DNA of 33,825 nucleotides from Chara braunii. Lineage: Eukaryota; Streptophyta; Charophyceae; Charales; Characeae. Where the stretch lies: NCBI GenBank assembly GCA_003427395.1, contig BFEA01000355.1, forward strand, positions 894,673 to 928,497, given 5' to 3'. The notes under the pieces were generated by a model. The model ran no database searches, was not told the DNA's origin, and worked only from the letters and a program-made list of their open reading frames with translations. Made by a program: the position numbers and the translations under genes. The first letter of the stretch is position 1; each line of letters opens with the position of its first letter. Shown here piece by piece: positions 1 to 9,199 of the stretch.

Positions 1-539
1 AGGCCTCCCTCCTGATAATCATGCGTTCCACCTTTTCTTAATTCTATCGTTGGAAATAATAAATTAATCGTAAGTCCGCCAAAATTAAATTCCAAGAAAA
101 TTTAAATAAATGACCGATTTCGTTTTGTTTCTTTTCTCTTTTACGATTTTTAATATTTTTCTATGTTTTTAATTTCATTGCCGGAAACATAAAATAACAA
201 GGGAATTCCCCCTAAGATTAAATGTCGTGGAAAATGAAGAAAATAAGGGGGTTCATGTTCTTCCCTGCTCCCCTCCTGGTCTTAATCCTTTTTTTTCCAT
301 TTTTAATTACGGTACTAAAATAAGCAAAATCTGAAGCCTCACTTCGGTCTTGGTTGTATGCCACAAAAATGTCGCGGCGAGGTCTGCTCCCGCGATGCCT
401 TCTCGCGGCAGGCCAAACCGGCTCCAGCCCTCTGAACGACCGGAAATGGCGGCCTCTAGGCACCGAGTGCGCCCACCTATCTTGCTATCTCTAAGGGTTA
501 GTCGTAAGGTTCAGTGTACCTAGAATCAGGGATACCCTG
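1..539. other. No gene seen; AT-rich then GC-richer leader
   Basis: Bases 1-340 are AT-rich with short A and T runs. Bases 340-480 are GC-richer. I find no long open frame with protein-like composition and no recognisable RNA gene. The boundary with the downstream repeat at about 540 is set only by where similarity to copy B (28640 onward) becomes visible, so it may lie further left. Confidence 0.5.
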
Positions 540-975
540 GGTTCCTCTAATTTCTGCTGTCTGGTCAAACCAAAGTACCCTCAAGACACAGACTTGCCCT
601 CGAGCCTAAGTCCCAAAAATGCCGTTTTCAGGCGGCGCACTACTTGTGGCCGCCTGACAACGTATGTAATCGCAGACAGTCACATCCAGAAGCCGAACCT
701 CAACCATACATGCAATCACATCAAAGATTCATCTAGAAGTTCACGCACTACACGAGGTCAACTTCAACCATTCCTTGCACTTATACCCCTCGCTTTAGCC
801 ATACAAGCCTCACTCGTGTAACTCTTAAATAAATACTTAGTACTTTTGTTGGATGACCATTTAATAAAGTCCGGGTGAAAACACAACAAAACAATCCAAT
901 CACAAGGCTAAAGCCTTTAGGTTGAGTGGCAGGAGTGAATTGGAGTTGAATCGTAAATCGACGAATCGGCAACCG

Positions 976-1143
976 ACCTATTATCAATGATAACAGAAGA
1001 TGATCCTCAAGGGATCAAGCTGAATCTAGCCCAAGTCGTGAATCAGATCGATCGAAATGACCTGTTATCAGTGATAACAGAAGATGATCCTCAAGGGATC
1101 AAGCGAAACCTAGCCCAAGTCGTGAATCAAATCGATCGAAATG
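976..1143 (+). repeat. 84-bp tandem duplication
   Basis: Two 84-bp units, 976-1059 and 1060-1143, are nearly identical. Each starts with a palindrome around TTATCA/TGATAA and ends in GATCGATCGAAATG. A partial third unit may start at 1144. Copy B has only one diverged equivalent near 29029, so the duplication looks specific to copy A. Confidence 0.9.
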
Positions 1144-1349
1144 GCCTGTAACACAAGATAGGTCAATGCCCCAAGCCAAACCGATAAGTCCATAGAGAAC
1201 AATCTTCATATCATGATCTTACCCAAATCATCCTAGTTAACTATATCTAGGCCTACCTCTAAGCAAGTGCCAAAAAAAGGTAGGCTAATGGCAGAATTTC
1301 CCCCATTCAGGGTGGATCACCAGAATCGCCACCTGTTAAAATATAATTT

Positions 1350-1960
1350 GTCTCCTCTAAATCAGGAAAACTTCGGCAACGCTTCCCGTAGGAAAAGTGT
1401 CGTTTCAGAATTTATATAAGTTCAAATATGAACGCAGATCTAATCTCCAACTCTGGAAAGTCAAATTCTGTCTAACTCCCTGAATTAGTAGAAATTTGGA
1501 CAGCACTCCCTTTAAAAGGGGAGACTTCCCAGATTTATACTAAGCCAGATATGAACTCAAAAGACAACTTGAGTTCAACTTAGACAAGATTTAACTAACT
1601 CCTTAGTTTTGCAGAAATTTTGACAGCACTCTCTTCAGAAAAGTGTTATTCCAAAATTTATACAAAGCGAAGTCCGGAATTTGAGAATAACCTTGACTTC
1701 TCAAAGTCCAATTTTGTCTAACTCCCTGAATTAGTAAAAATTTGGGCAACACTCCCTTTAGAAAATGAGACTTTCCATATTTTAACTAGGTCAGATATAC
1801 AAAAAAGACAAGTCGAACTTGGACAAGTCAACAATTGACTAACTCTTTGGATTTGTAGAAATTTCGGCAGCGCTTCCCGTAGAGAAAGTAGCTTGCCAAG
1901 ATTTATACAAAGCGAAGTACAAAAAATGATCCCATAAAATGCGAGAATTGATCTAAAAAA
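1350..1960 (+). repeat. ~122-bp degenerate tandem repeat, five units
   Basis: The phrase TAACTC followed by a GAAATTT-containing segment starts at 1473, 1596, 1719 and 1840, a period of 121-123 bp. A more diverged unit begins near 1350. Each unit runs through an AAATTT..GGCAGC.CT.CC segment to an A/T-rich ATTTATAC-like tail. Two shorter units (83 bp apart) occur at the same relative place in copy B. Confidence 0.85.
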
Positions 1961-2198
1961 ACTTAGCTCAGAAAATGCAGAAATTGAAACTAACTCCTAT
2001 GACTCTAGCACATGACGAGCGACTAAAGAGATAACCTATCCAACTGAAACTAAGTAGTAGCCCCACTTAGTCGCATGCAGGCCAAACCACAAAGGTAAGT
2101 ACTCTCGCTACCCCAAGGTATACCTAAACAAACAATAGTTCATGATCTTTCACTGCTTTAACCCTTTATTCCCAGCTTACATAAGGCATAGGTCAGAC

Positions 2199-3020
2199 CG
2201 CGTGAACTTATTGAGCGCGCCCAACTTAGCCAAACCTAAAGCCAGAATACCTAAACTTATAGAGCGTTCTGACTTAGCCAAATATACACAGACAGACGAC
2301 ACAACTACTTTTCTCTTCGTTGGGCATATGACTAGACCATTCTAGTCGCCCTAAGCTGTTTAAAATATTCAAGTTGTATATACCTTTCTGACTTTAATCT
2401 TCAAGGTGGGCGTAGGACTGAGCCATTCATCTTAGAAACAATGCTAAGCCGGCCCAAATTTACCTTCAGTTATATCTCTTAATTGTACTCTCTTCAAATT
2501 GTGATAGCTATAGCCAGACCATCCAATCTTATGGAACCCGTGTCTGACTAGCCTGTTTTTAATAAGATAGTAATAGTATATAGTCAAATTATAACCCTTG
2601 GGTTCTAGCATGTGCGAGGCTTCGAGTCAAACCCCCTGAACTTACAGAAGGATCTGACTCTCCACCTGATTCCTTTCTCTTTGAGCCTTTCTGTGTGTGG
2701 CATTAGGTCAAGCCCCCTGAACTTACAGAAGGGTCTGCCCTTTGTCAGGTTTATTCCCTTAAAACGAGTGCAGGAAGAGACTGAGCCACCTAAACTTATA
2801 GAGCAGCTCGGCCCCCTCGTTCAGAAACCAAAGAAACCGAGGAAGCCCAAAAGAAACCAAGGCAGCTCGAAGCACCAAAACTTATTGAATGCTCTTAGCC
2901 CTTGAAAATCAAACACAGTCAAAACCTCGCAAGTCAGAGCAGTCAGGTCACCTAAACTTATAGAGCGTTCTGACCCTCCATGCAATTCACAGCACCGGGT
3001 CTCCCCAAACTTATGGGGAC
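2199..3020 (+). other. Array of AACTTA-hexaloop hairpins, copy A
   Basis: Seven hairpins have AACTTA as the loop with Watson-Crick closing stems: CTA/TAG at 2251-2262, CTG/CAG at 2636-2647 and 2717-2728, CTA/TAG at 2790-2801, CAA/TTG at 2876-2887, CTA/TAG at 2952-2963 and TCCCCA/TGGGGA at 3003-3020. Several have an outer stem across a small internal loop: CAGAA/TTCTG (2243/2267), GAGC/GCTC (2783/2806), AGCA/TGCT (2871/2890) and GGTCA/TGACC (2946/2971). The AACTTA at 2205 fits less well (an outer CGCG stem with a larger loop), and the one at 2223 has no good stem. The loop is constant while the stems vary and still pair, which is the mark of structural conservation. No known RNA family comes to mind. 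Confidence 0.75.
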
Positions 3021-3162
3021 CTCTCAGCCTTCAGAGTTTCAGCCAACCCAAAGTCAAAGTACAGGATTCATGTAGTACACTCGGTCAAACCATAGAAGGA
3101 CATACAACTAGGGGTTATAATTGGGTTTATAGAAGGAGCCAGGGAATTACCGCTCAGTTCCC

Positions 3163-3440
3163 TGCCTCCAGGACTCCTCCTGAGTCCCGACAGAGCTCCC
3201 GCAATCGGTGGGGCAAACCTCCCACAGAGGCCTCGGTGCGGATTACGGGTTGCAATCTCGCCTGCCGCCTTCCTCTCAGAACCAATAGACTAGACTTAGA
3301 CAAAAAAGAGCAGATGGAGAAGTTTTTAGGCTCTCAGATCCAAGAAGGGTGCTCTTAGACTCGCATGAGAGGGCCTCGATTCCTTAATTCGCCTGAGGGC
3401 CCCTCAATGATGGCCAAAAAATGCAGCAACTTGGTCAAAC
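3163..3440 (+). repeat. Most conserved 3' block of the A/B repeat, copy A
   Basis: This block matches 31711-32010 far better than the rest of the repeat. Shared pieces include CAGAGCTCCCGCAATCGGTG, ACGGGTTGCAATC, GCCTGCCGCCTTCCTCTC and a GCCCC.CAATGATGG segment near its end. Strong conservation of one block inside otherwise diverged copies suggests a functional part of the element, such as a terminal region or an RNA structure. Confidence 0.8.
3188..3267 (+). other. tRNA-like (cloverleaf-like) fold, copy A
   Basis: An end stem CGACAG (3188-3193) pairs with CTGCCG (3262-3267) with one A-C mismatch. Inside are CCG-CAAT-CGG (D-arm-like), GTGGG/CCCAC with an 8-nt loop (3208-3225) and a CGGG-TTGCAAT-CTCG arm (3246-3260) that keeps pairing through a G-U wobble. 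The T-loop-like TTGCAAT differs from the canonical TTCRANY. The copy B counterpart (31736-31814) folds better. It could be a decayed tRNA-derived segment or a coincidence of base composition. Confidence 0.35.
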
Positions 3441-3545
3441 CTGAGCCCCCCCCTGCTGAAGCTAAGTCTCTAACGACTGCCCAAGTCGCAGCAACAACCC
3501 CTTTCGCAACTCCCTACTTCCTTCAAACTGCAGTCTGACCACACT

Positions 3546-4150
3546 CTCAAGTCGCCATATTCCACCCCTTGACTAAAACGCATCTACCCTGCCCGAAGAG
3601 TACGTCCAAATACAGCACCCGCCCGTGCCTCGATCGAAAATGCCAACCAGGTGTTGCGGCCTCAGCTGAGAACTTTTTGCACAACAAAAATCCCAGTGTT
3701 GTGCAACATGCACACAATATCCGCAGTAAAGCGCATAGCGCGCCCGCAGCTCTTTGACGAAACACGGCAAAACGGTGCCCAACAAACAGACAGTTATACA
3801 TAACAAGGTTCAGCGTTAGAAGCACACCATTTGTTCAAAATCAGAGGCAAGGGCATAGCAAGTCGTCGGTTAGAGGCAGCAGACCAGTAGCCCAACAACG
3901 ACCCCGAGATATACAATACTGTGCGACGTCTCTAGCCCGTGACTGGCCTCACGTAACCTTCTTTGGACAGGCCGCGGCGTACCACTCATGCACGTCTTCG
4001 ATGTCCACTATTTCGCAAGTAAGCATCCCGACTCCCAGATCCCTTCCTACTTCTGAAAGTGCCTCTCCCGTCCGACTGGCCCGACCAACGAATAACTTCC
4101 TCCTTTCATGGTCGGCTTTCCCCGCTACCTCCTTTGTTCGGGTGGGCGAA
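3546..4150. other. No gene seen; mixed-composition spacer
   Basis: Similarity to copy B fades after about 3545. The segment has only short open frames (up to 92 codons on the minus strand) without recognisable domains. I could not match it to any other repeat in the window. Confidence 0.5.
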
Positions 4151-4440
4151 CTCAAATGAACCTCCCACTACAGCGTGGACAGATCCACTACCAGTTCACA
4201 GTTGCGCTCGCAGCGGGAGACTGCTCCCTCGTCTTTCCCGCATTTACCTTGCAGTTGTCTTAGTCATCCCTTCTGCCCTGCTCGTCTTTACTGCCCCGCT
4301 CTCATGCTACTCCCGCTCATCACTCCTGCCCCACTCGCGTTGTGGTCTGTGCCAGGCCCTGCCTCCTACTAATCCAACGTACCCGACTGCAATCGCGACC
4401 GTGTTGGAACTCCAACGTGGTCGAACGACTATACCATAAC

Positions 4441-4484
4441 AGGCGGCCAATGCTCTAACAGCAGGCGGCCAATGCTCTAATAGC
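4441..4484 (+). repeat. 22-bp tandem duplication
   Basis: Two adjacent 22-bp units, AGGCGGCCAATGCTCTAACAGC and its near twin, differ at a single base. Confidence 0.9.
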
Positions 4485-4692
4485 AATAAAGGGGCGGTCA
4501 TGATAGCGGATGCAGCCAAGCCGACCTCAGTCACAATCGTAAACCCGAGCGTACAAAAAGAGAGCGAATCTCCCGCAAGAACCCGGAGAAATGCCTCACC
4601 AATAGCACCCTCACTGCGCCCACCACGTTACCGATGCACCTCCAAAACTAACCACTAATCTCCGAATCCAACTCTGCTAATCAACTTGCAAT

Positions 4693-4748
4693 ATCCGAAA
4701 AACTCTAGTTCGGATCTTCCCCCGCCCAAAGCTATGCTCGATCGAGCA
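4693..4748. other. Inverted repeat and perfect 14-bp palindrome
   Basis: ATCCGAA (4693-4699) pairs perfectly with TTCGGAT (4709-4715). Just downstream, TGCTCGATCGAGCA (4735-4748) is a perfect 14-bp palindrome. The function is unknown; such sites can be dimeric protein-binding sites or chance. Confidence 0.5.
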
Positions 4749-6659
4749 AGTAACACCGTTCTTTCTCTCCTCCTCTGAATGCACCTGGCTCCCTTTCACG
4801 CCCAGGTTCACGCTCACTTCTAACTCCAAACCTACTAACTTTCATCCAGATCCGACTTCACAATCCGGTTCGCCCGACCTCGAAACGCTAATCTACTATC
4901 TTCTCTCACTTGATTCCATCAAGAATCGAGGGAGATCCCGTTTTATCACTCCCTACCTTCTCTCCCCCCCACCATATCCCATACGCACTGATTTTCTTTA
5001 TTAGCTCTAACTCTGCTAATCTAATCACTAAACTAACACTACCACCTGAATCGCTCGGGGCCAAAGCCCCGAGATCGCGCCTCCTCCCTCTCGATTTCAC
5101 CTACAATCGAGAGCGCTCTGTCACCTCGACCGCGCCAGCTTCTCCCTCTGTCATCTCCAGCTTCTGCACTTACCTGCATCTAACGCCCCTTCGCATCCAA
5201 GTGCTCCCCTTCTTCGCACTTCTGACACGCAGCGGACTGTGCCGACGTCGCTCATCACACTCTACTCCTCCCTGCCGCGCCTGCAACTGGCCCCCGCTTC
5301 ACTCCTAGATTCATTCCTTTCTTCTTCTGACCCCTGCATGCACCTGGACGCGAGAAGTGTCCAGATTCTTTCTCTTTATTTTCCCATGGCCCCCTCAGCG
5401 CTCGACACTCCTTCCCAACTCCGGCCGCACCTCGACGCCGGCGTCAACCAGGTTCCTCCCTACTCCCTCTCTCGTCTTCACCATCCTGTCTTCCGACACT
5501 CCGACTTTCTCCTCTACCACTGCCCGTCGCCCTTCGATGCTCCGCTGCGCACCACTGCACCGCGCCACACTGCCCAGCCAGCCCGCTGTCTGTGGCTCCA
5601 CTCCGCTGCTGCGCTGCGTCGCCCGGCTAGCCCCACACTGTGCCCGTCACTCCGCCTCCCGGTCTTACTAACAGCGCCCGCCCCTTCTCTATACCAGCGC
5701 CCGTAACCCTCCGCATGTACCTGGCGCATCCTCCCGCCCGGGTTCATCCCCCCGTTTTCCCCCTTCTGCCTGCTCCCACGTCTGGCCGACAGTCGCCCCA
5801 CAGCGACCTGCCCGTCGCCTGCCTTTCCTCGCCCCTACTGCGCCCGGCTGCTCCCTCCATCGCCATCCTTACCTTCAGCGTACCTGCGCACAACCCCGGT
5901 CCGGGTTCATTCGGCCATCCCCCAGTACCCCTGTACCCGTTGATCGCTGTGTCTCACCCGTTTGCTCCGCCCGCACCTGGCTCCACCCCTCATCCAGGTC
6001 CAACCTCCGCTCTCAGCGCCCGCTCGCTCGTCACCAGTCCGCTGCTTTGCTCATCGCTCTGAATGCACCCAGGCAAAGACCCAGGCCAGGTTCATCTCCC
6101 TCTGTTAATCCCCGTTGCTCGTTGCACCCCCCCCCTCGACTGTTAGCGCTGCGCCCGCCCTGTCACTCTCTTCCTTCGGGTTCCCCTGCGGTCGGTACAG
6201 CGCAGCGCATCCGTCCCTACAACAGCCCAGTCGAAAAACGTCGGGGCAAACAACGGAAACGAGCAATAGCCAAGGCGCTCTGGCTTTTTACATGCTCTCT
6301 GAGCCTCAGCGGCCGCGCCAATCTTCTCTGTACCGTCCAGATCTCCGCAGATGCCCCGAAGGCCGTGGCCGGGGCGACGCCCCACGGCTTTCCCAAAGGC
6401 TTGCCACCCTTTTTCTGCTGCACTCCGCACGCGCCTTCCCCACTTCCCATCTAGGTCCATTCCCGGACCCCACACACATGGGTCCTACACCAGTAGCCCC
6501 TCCAGACTTTCGCAGACGCCCCAAAACGACGTCCCCCGGGCAGTGCCCTCACGGCCCGAGCCATTGCCACTGCTTTCCTTCGCAATACCCGCCCCCCACC
6601 CTCTCATGGGCATAACCACTAGTCCGGGCTCTTGGATCAACGGCCCGGGCCCCACACAA

Positions 6660-7530
6660 ATGCGAACACAAGCAATATAAAAAAAGGATTAGCCCCGGTC
6701 CCCAGAAAAAATAAAAGGGGAGCAACCGCGTGAGCACGCCCCGCGGGACGCCGCAGCGCACGCCTTAACCCTGCGGACCAGGTCCGCGACCGGACACCCT
6801 CCGCAAAACGAAAGGGGATAGTCCCGCGGGACGCTCAACCCCTCCGCATCTCGCCGCTCCATCACACTCGCACCATCGTTCGCTGGTCCCGATCCCCGTA
6901 CCTTCGCCGTACATGTCCAATCCCGTAACCTATAGGGTTGAGCCCAAGCCTGAGACCCGTGCCCGCAAACTCGGCGCAGAGTACCATACAACGCAGTGCG
7001 GCGCGGCGCTTTGGGCCAACAAACTGGTTGTGTGGCCCCCAGTGCCCGCGCCGGCTTTCTCATACCGTGCCATCATTGCCCCGCGTCCACCCTACGGCAA
7101 CCCGCTCACCGCACGAAGTCGCGCCGTCGTTGCCGATGCCGTCGTCGGGGTCGTTTTCCGCACGCACGCTCGATCTGGTCAAGCGTAGCCATCGAACGAA
7201 GATATCCCCTAGATTCTAGTTTAATCAAGGGTAACCAAAAATAAAAACTTAGAGATAGGAATAAAAATAAACATACCGGCGCCCTAAGACGGTTTCGTAA
7301 TCAACGTCAGGAGACGAATCACGTGCGCCTTAAACCTGCACGCCGACGCACTCTTTACTCTAGTCAACCATCCAGTCAACGTAAATTACAGACGCGGCCT
7401 CGCCTAGCGCGGTATAGTTAAACTTTAAACCAAACTATTTTCTGTCGCTTGCAAAAACTAGGGCGGATACCCTTGTAAGGGTATTCGCATCGACAACGCC
7501 GTTTTCTGAAAATCTTACTTAGATTCAAGA
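6660..7530 (+). repeat. Repeat X, copy 1
   Basis: It shares ordered motifs with 21800-22840: GCAAAA..(3-6 nt)..GGGGATAGTCCCG.GGGAC..CTCAACCCCTC (about 6803 and 21981), GAGCCCAAGCCTGAG or its variant (about 6940 and 22126), a run of GC-rich sequence and the palindrome ACCCTTGTAAGGGT (7469-7482 and 22795-22808) followed by GTTTTC. The boundaries are approximate. There is no coding sequence. It is probably an LTR or other noncoding mobile-element part. Confidence 0.6.
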
Positions 7531-8096
7531 AAACCTCTTGCATCCCGTCGAGGAAGTCATATGATTATGACTTCACGAGGTAATCTCAAAAACAAAAACA
7601 AAAACACTTTATGTAGTTAGGACCACTGGATGGATATTATTCGGATTAACCCGATGATGACACTATCATGCTTATGTATAGAGGAGTAACCACATGCGTA
7701 AAAACGCATGTGAGAAGCTAAAGGGAGACGATAACTGAGGTGGGGTCGAACCGAGAGTTCAAACCTCGACCAGGGACCAGATCACTTGTTGATCTCCATG
7801 GTACCAGTGGTGGTATTTACTTACAGAAGCTAACCATGACAGGTTTCTGTAGGCATAGTGCTGTGCTAAACTTAAAACTTGGAAAAAGTCTAACTTCAAC
7901 TAAAAAACGCTTGAAATCATGACGAGTAGGAAAGCTGAAAGCATGATTCTTTTTCATTAGACCAAACCTATTAAAAGTGATGCTATAATTGTTGAGCTGC
8001 TTTATATAGTAACTTCATGTGTATTTTTTTTCGGTGATTTCCTCTGAATAACTTATGTATATATATTTATCTATATTTGTGTGAGAAAAATTATGT
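7531..8096 (+). other. Spacer with two perfect 9-bp, 4-nt-loop hairpins
   Basis: No gene is seen. GAAGTCATA-TGAT-TATGACTTC (7553-7574) and CACATGCGT-AAAA-ACGCATGTG (7691-7712) are perfect 9-bp stems with 4-nt loops, only about 120 bp apart. A weaker inverted repeat GGTCG/CGACC flanks a GAGTTCAAACCTC segment near 7744-7780. The remaining sequence is AT-rich with no recognised feature. Confidence 0.6.
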
Positions 8097-8428
8097 GCAA
8101 GAGACTAGGGTCAAGTTGTCTTCGGTTTCACTACTTGACTGAAACCGCTCTAGTCGACCGACGTATGCTTCATCCTTAGGAGATCAGCGCCCTAAGGGGC
8201 GAACAACGTCCGCGTTTAACAGGCGTTTAATTCTCGTATACCTATACTACAGCGTGCGAGCAAACGCCCTCGGCCGACCCACCTCTGCAATTGCATTTTA
8301 AAGCTTTCGCACGTGGGTCGGTAGCTCGGTAGGGATACACCCCTAAGGGTGGTGACAGCCCCTTAGGAAAGCAAGCTTATGCCCAACGGGAACCTGTCCG
8401 GTAAGGGACCACGGGATCACTCGTGGTC
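8097..8428 (-). repeat. Repeat Y, copy 4 (inverted relative to the other three)
   Basis: The reverse complement matches 32380-32715 (Y3) throughout, and the core matches Y1 and Y2. Conserved landmarks are the hairpin CCTAAGGG/CCCTTAGG at 8342-8367, the palindrome TGCAATTGCA at 8286-8295, a second CCTTAGG/CCTAAGG hairpin near 8174-8198 and a CTAGTCGACCG segment near 8152. A further hairpin GACCACG/CGTGGTC lies at 8407-8428. It is noncoding and probably an LTR or the end of a mobile element. Confidence 0.75.
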
Positions 8429-8439
8429 TATAAGGTCCA

Positions 8440-9199
8440 AAAATTTCGCCGAATTGACTAGCGAAGCTTGTTAGTGAACTTTTAGCGAATTCGTGGTTTG
8501 TTGTTGGTGAATATGACTTTGTAAAATCTCGAAAACCTTAAACTAAGTCGCGTTTTTAGGTTATCTTGACAATCTTGAAATTCCTGAAATTTCACGAAAA
8601 TTCGAGATTAAAAAAAAATTATGAAAATCCAAAAAATCGTGAAATTCGGGATTTCGTCATCGAAAAAGACTTCAGGATGTCCCATATCTGTGTTATCCCG
8701 ACAATCCCGAAATTCTAGAAAATTCACTAAAATTGAAAATTGCTAGGAAGCGAACTATTAGCGAATTCGTGGTTTGTTGTTGGCGAAGATAACTTTGTAA
8801 AATCCCGAAAACCCTAAACTAAGTCTCGTTTTTACGTTATCTTGACAATCCCAAAATTCCTGAAATTTCTCGAAAATTCGGGATTTCTTCATCGAAAAAT
8901 ACTTCAGGATGTCCCGTATCATTGTTATCCCAACAATCCCGAAATTCCAAAAAATTCACTAAAGTTGAAAATTGTTAGGAAAATCCGAAACTTTGAAAAA
9001 TCGTGAAAATCAGGATTTCGTTGTCCAAACATACTTTAGGATGCCCCGTTTTTACGTTATCCCGACAATCCTGAAATTCTCAAAAATTCATGAAATTTTT
9101 AAAAATTGCAAAGAAATTCTAAAGTTCTGAAAAATTCGTGAAAATCGGGATTTCGTTACTAAAATAAGCTTCGAGATTTTTGGGATTTTAGGAGTTTCT
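8440..9199 (+). repeat. 276-bp tandem repeat leading into satellite 1
   Basis: GCGAATTCGTGGTTTGTTGT starts at 8485 and again at 8761, giving a 276-bp period. A third partial unit runs to about 9199. Within each unit are degenerate pieces of the satellite core (GGGATTTCG and TTATCCCGACAATCCCGAAATTC). The segment therefore looks like a degenerate or ancestral edge of the satellite array. Confidence 0.75.

Larger units (their letters stand above)
540..3545 (+). repeat. Copy A of a ~3 kb noncoding dispersed repeat (A/B family)
   Basis: This segment is colinear with 28640-32100 in the same orientation. Shared landmarks in order are: a region ending in GGTTGAGNGGCAGGAG (about 920 and 28973), the palindrome CTGTTATCAGTGATAACAG (1062 and 29030), units containing AAATTTCGGCAGCGCTTCCC (1350-1960 and 29295-29460), an array of AACTTA-loop hairpins (2199-3020 and 29826-30931) and a strongly conserved 3' block (3163-3440 and 31711-32010). 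No coding capacity is visible. By eye the two copies are much diverged except in the 3' block, so this is an old family. It could be a long LTR, a LARD-type noncoding retroelement or another large nonautonomous element. No TG...CA ends, primer-binding site or target duplication could be defined. Confidence 0.7.
4150..6660 (+). other. Pyrimidine-rich (C/T-rich) tract with recurrent CCTGG hairpins
   Basis: For about 2.5 kb the plus strand is strongly enriched in C and T. It therefore carries several overlapping open frames of 100-166 codons (for example 5239-5706 and 6115-6615), whose translations are rich in Pro, Ser, Thr and Leu and lack domains. I regard them as composition artefacts. A hairpin motif recurs: ACCTGG/CCAGGT (4783/4802), CTGGAC/GTCCAG (5344/5359), ACCTGG/CCGGGT with a U-G pair (5719/5738), AACCC/GGGTT (5892/5903) and ACCTGG/CCAGGT (5975/5994), usually followed by TTC or TTCA. 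This may be a long untranslated or intronic region or an old repeat. Confidence 0.55.

Noticed and set aside
5239-6615. Pro/Ser-rich open frames of 100-166 codons in the pyrimidine-rich tract
   Set aside because: Several frames are open at once on both strands and the translations are low-complexity, which is expected from C/T-rich sequence.
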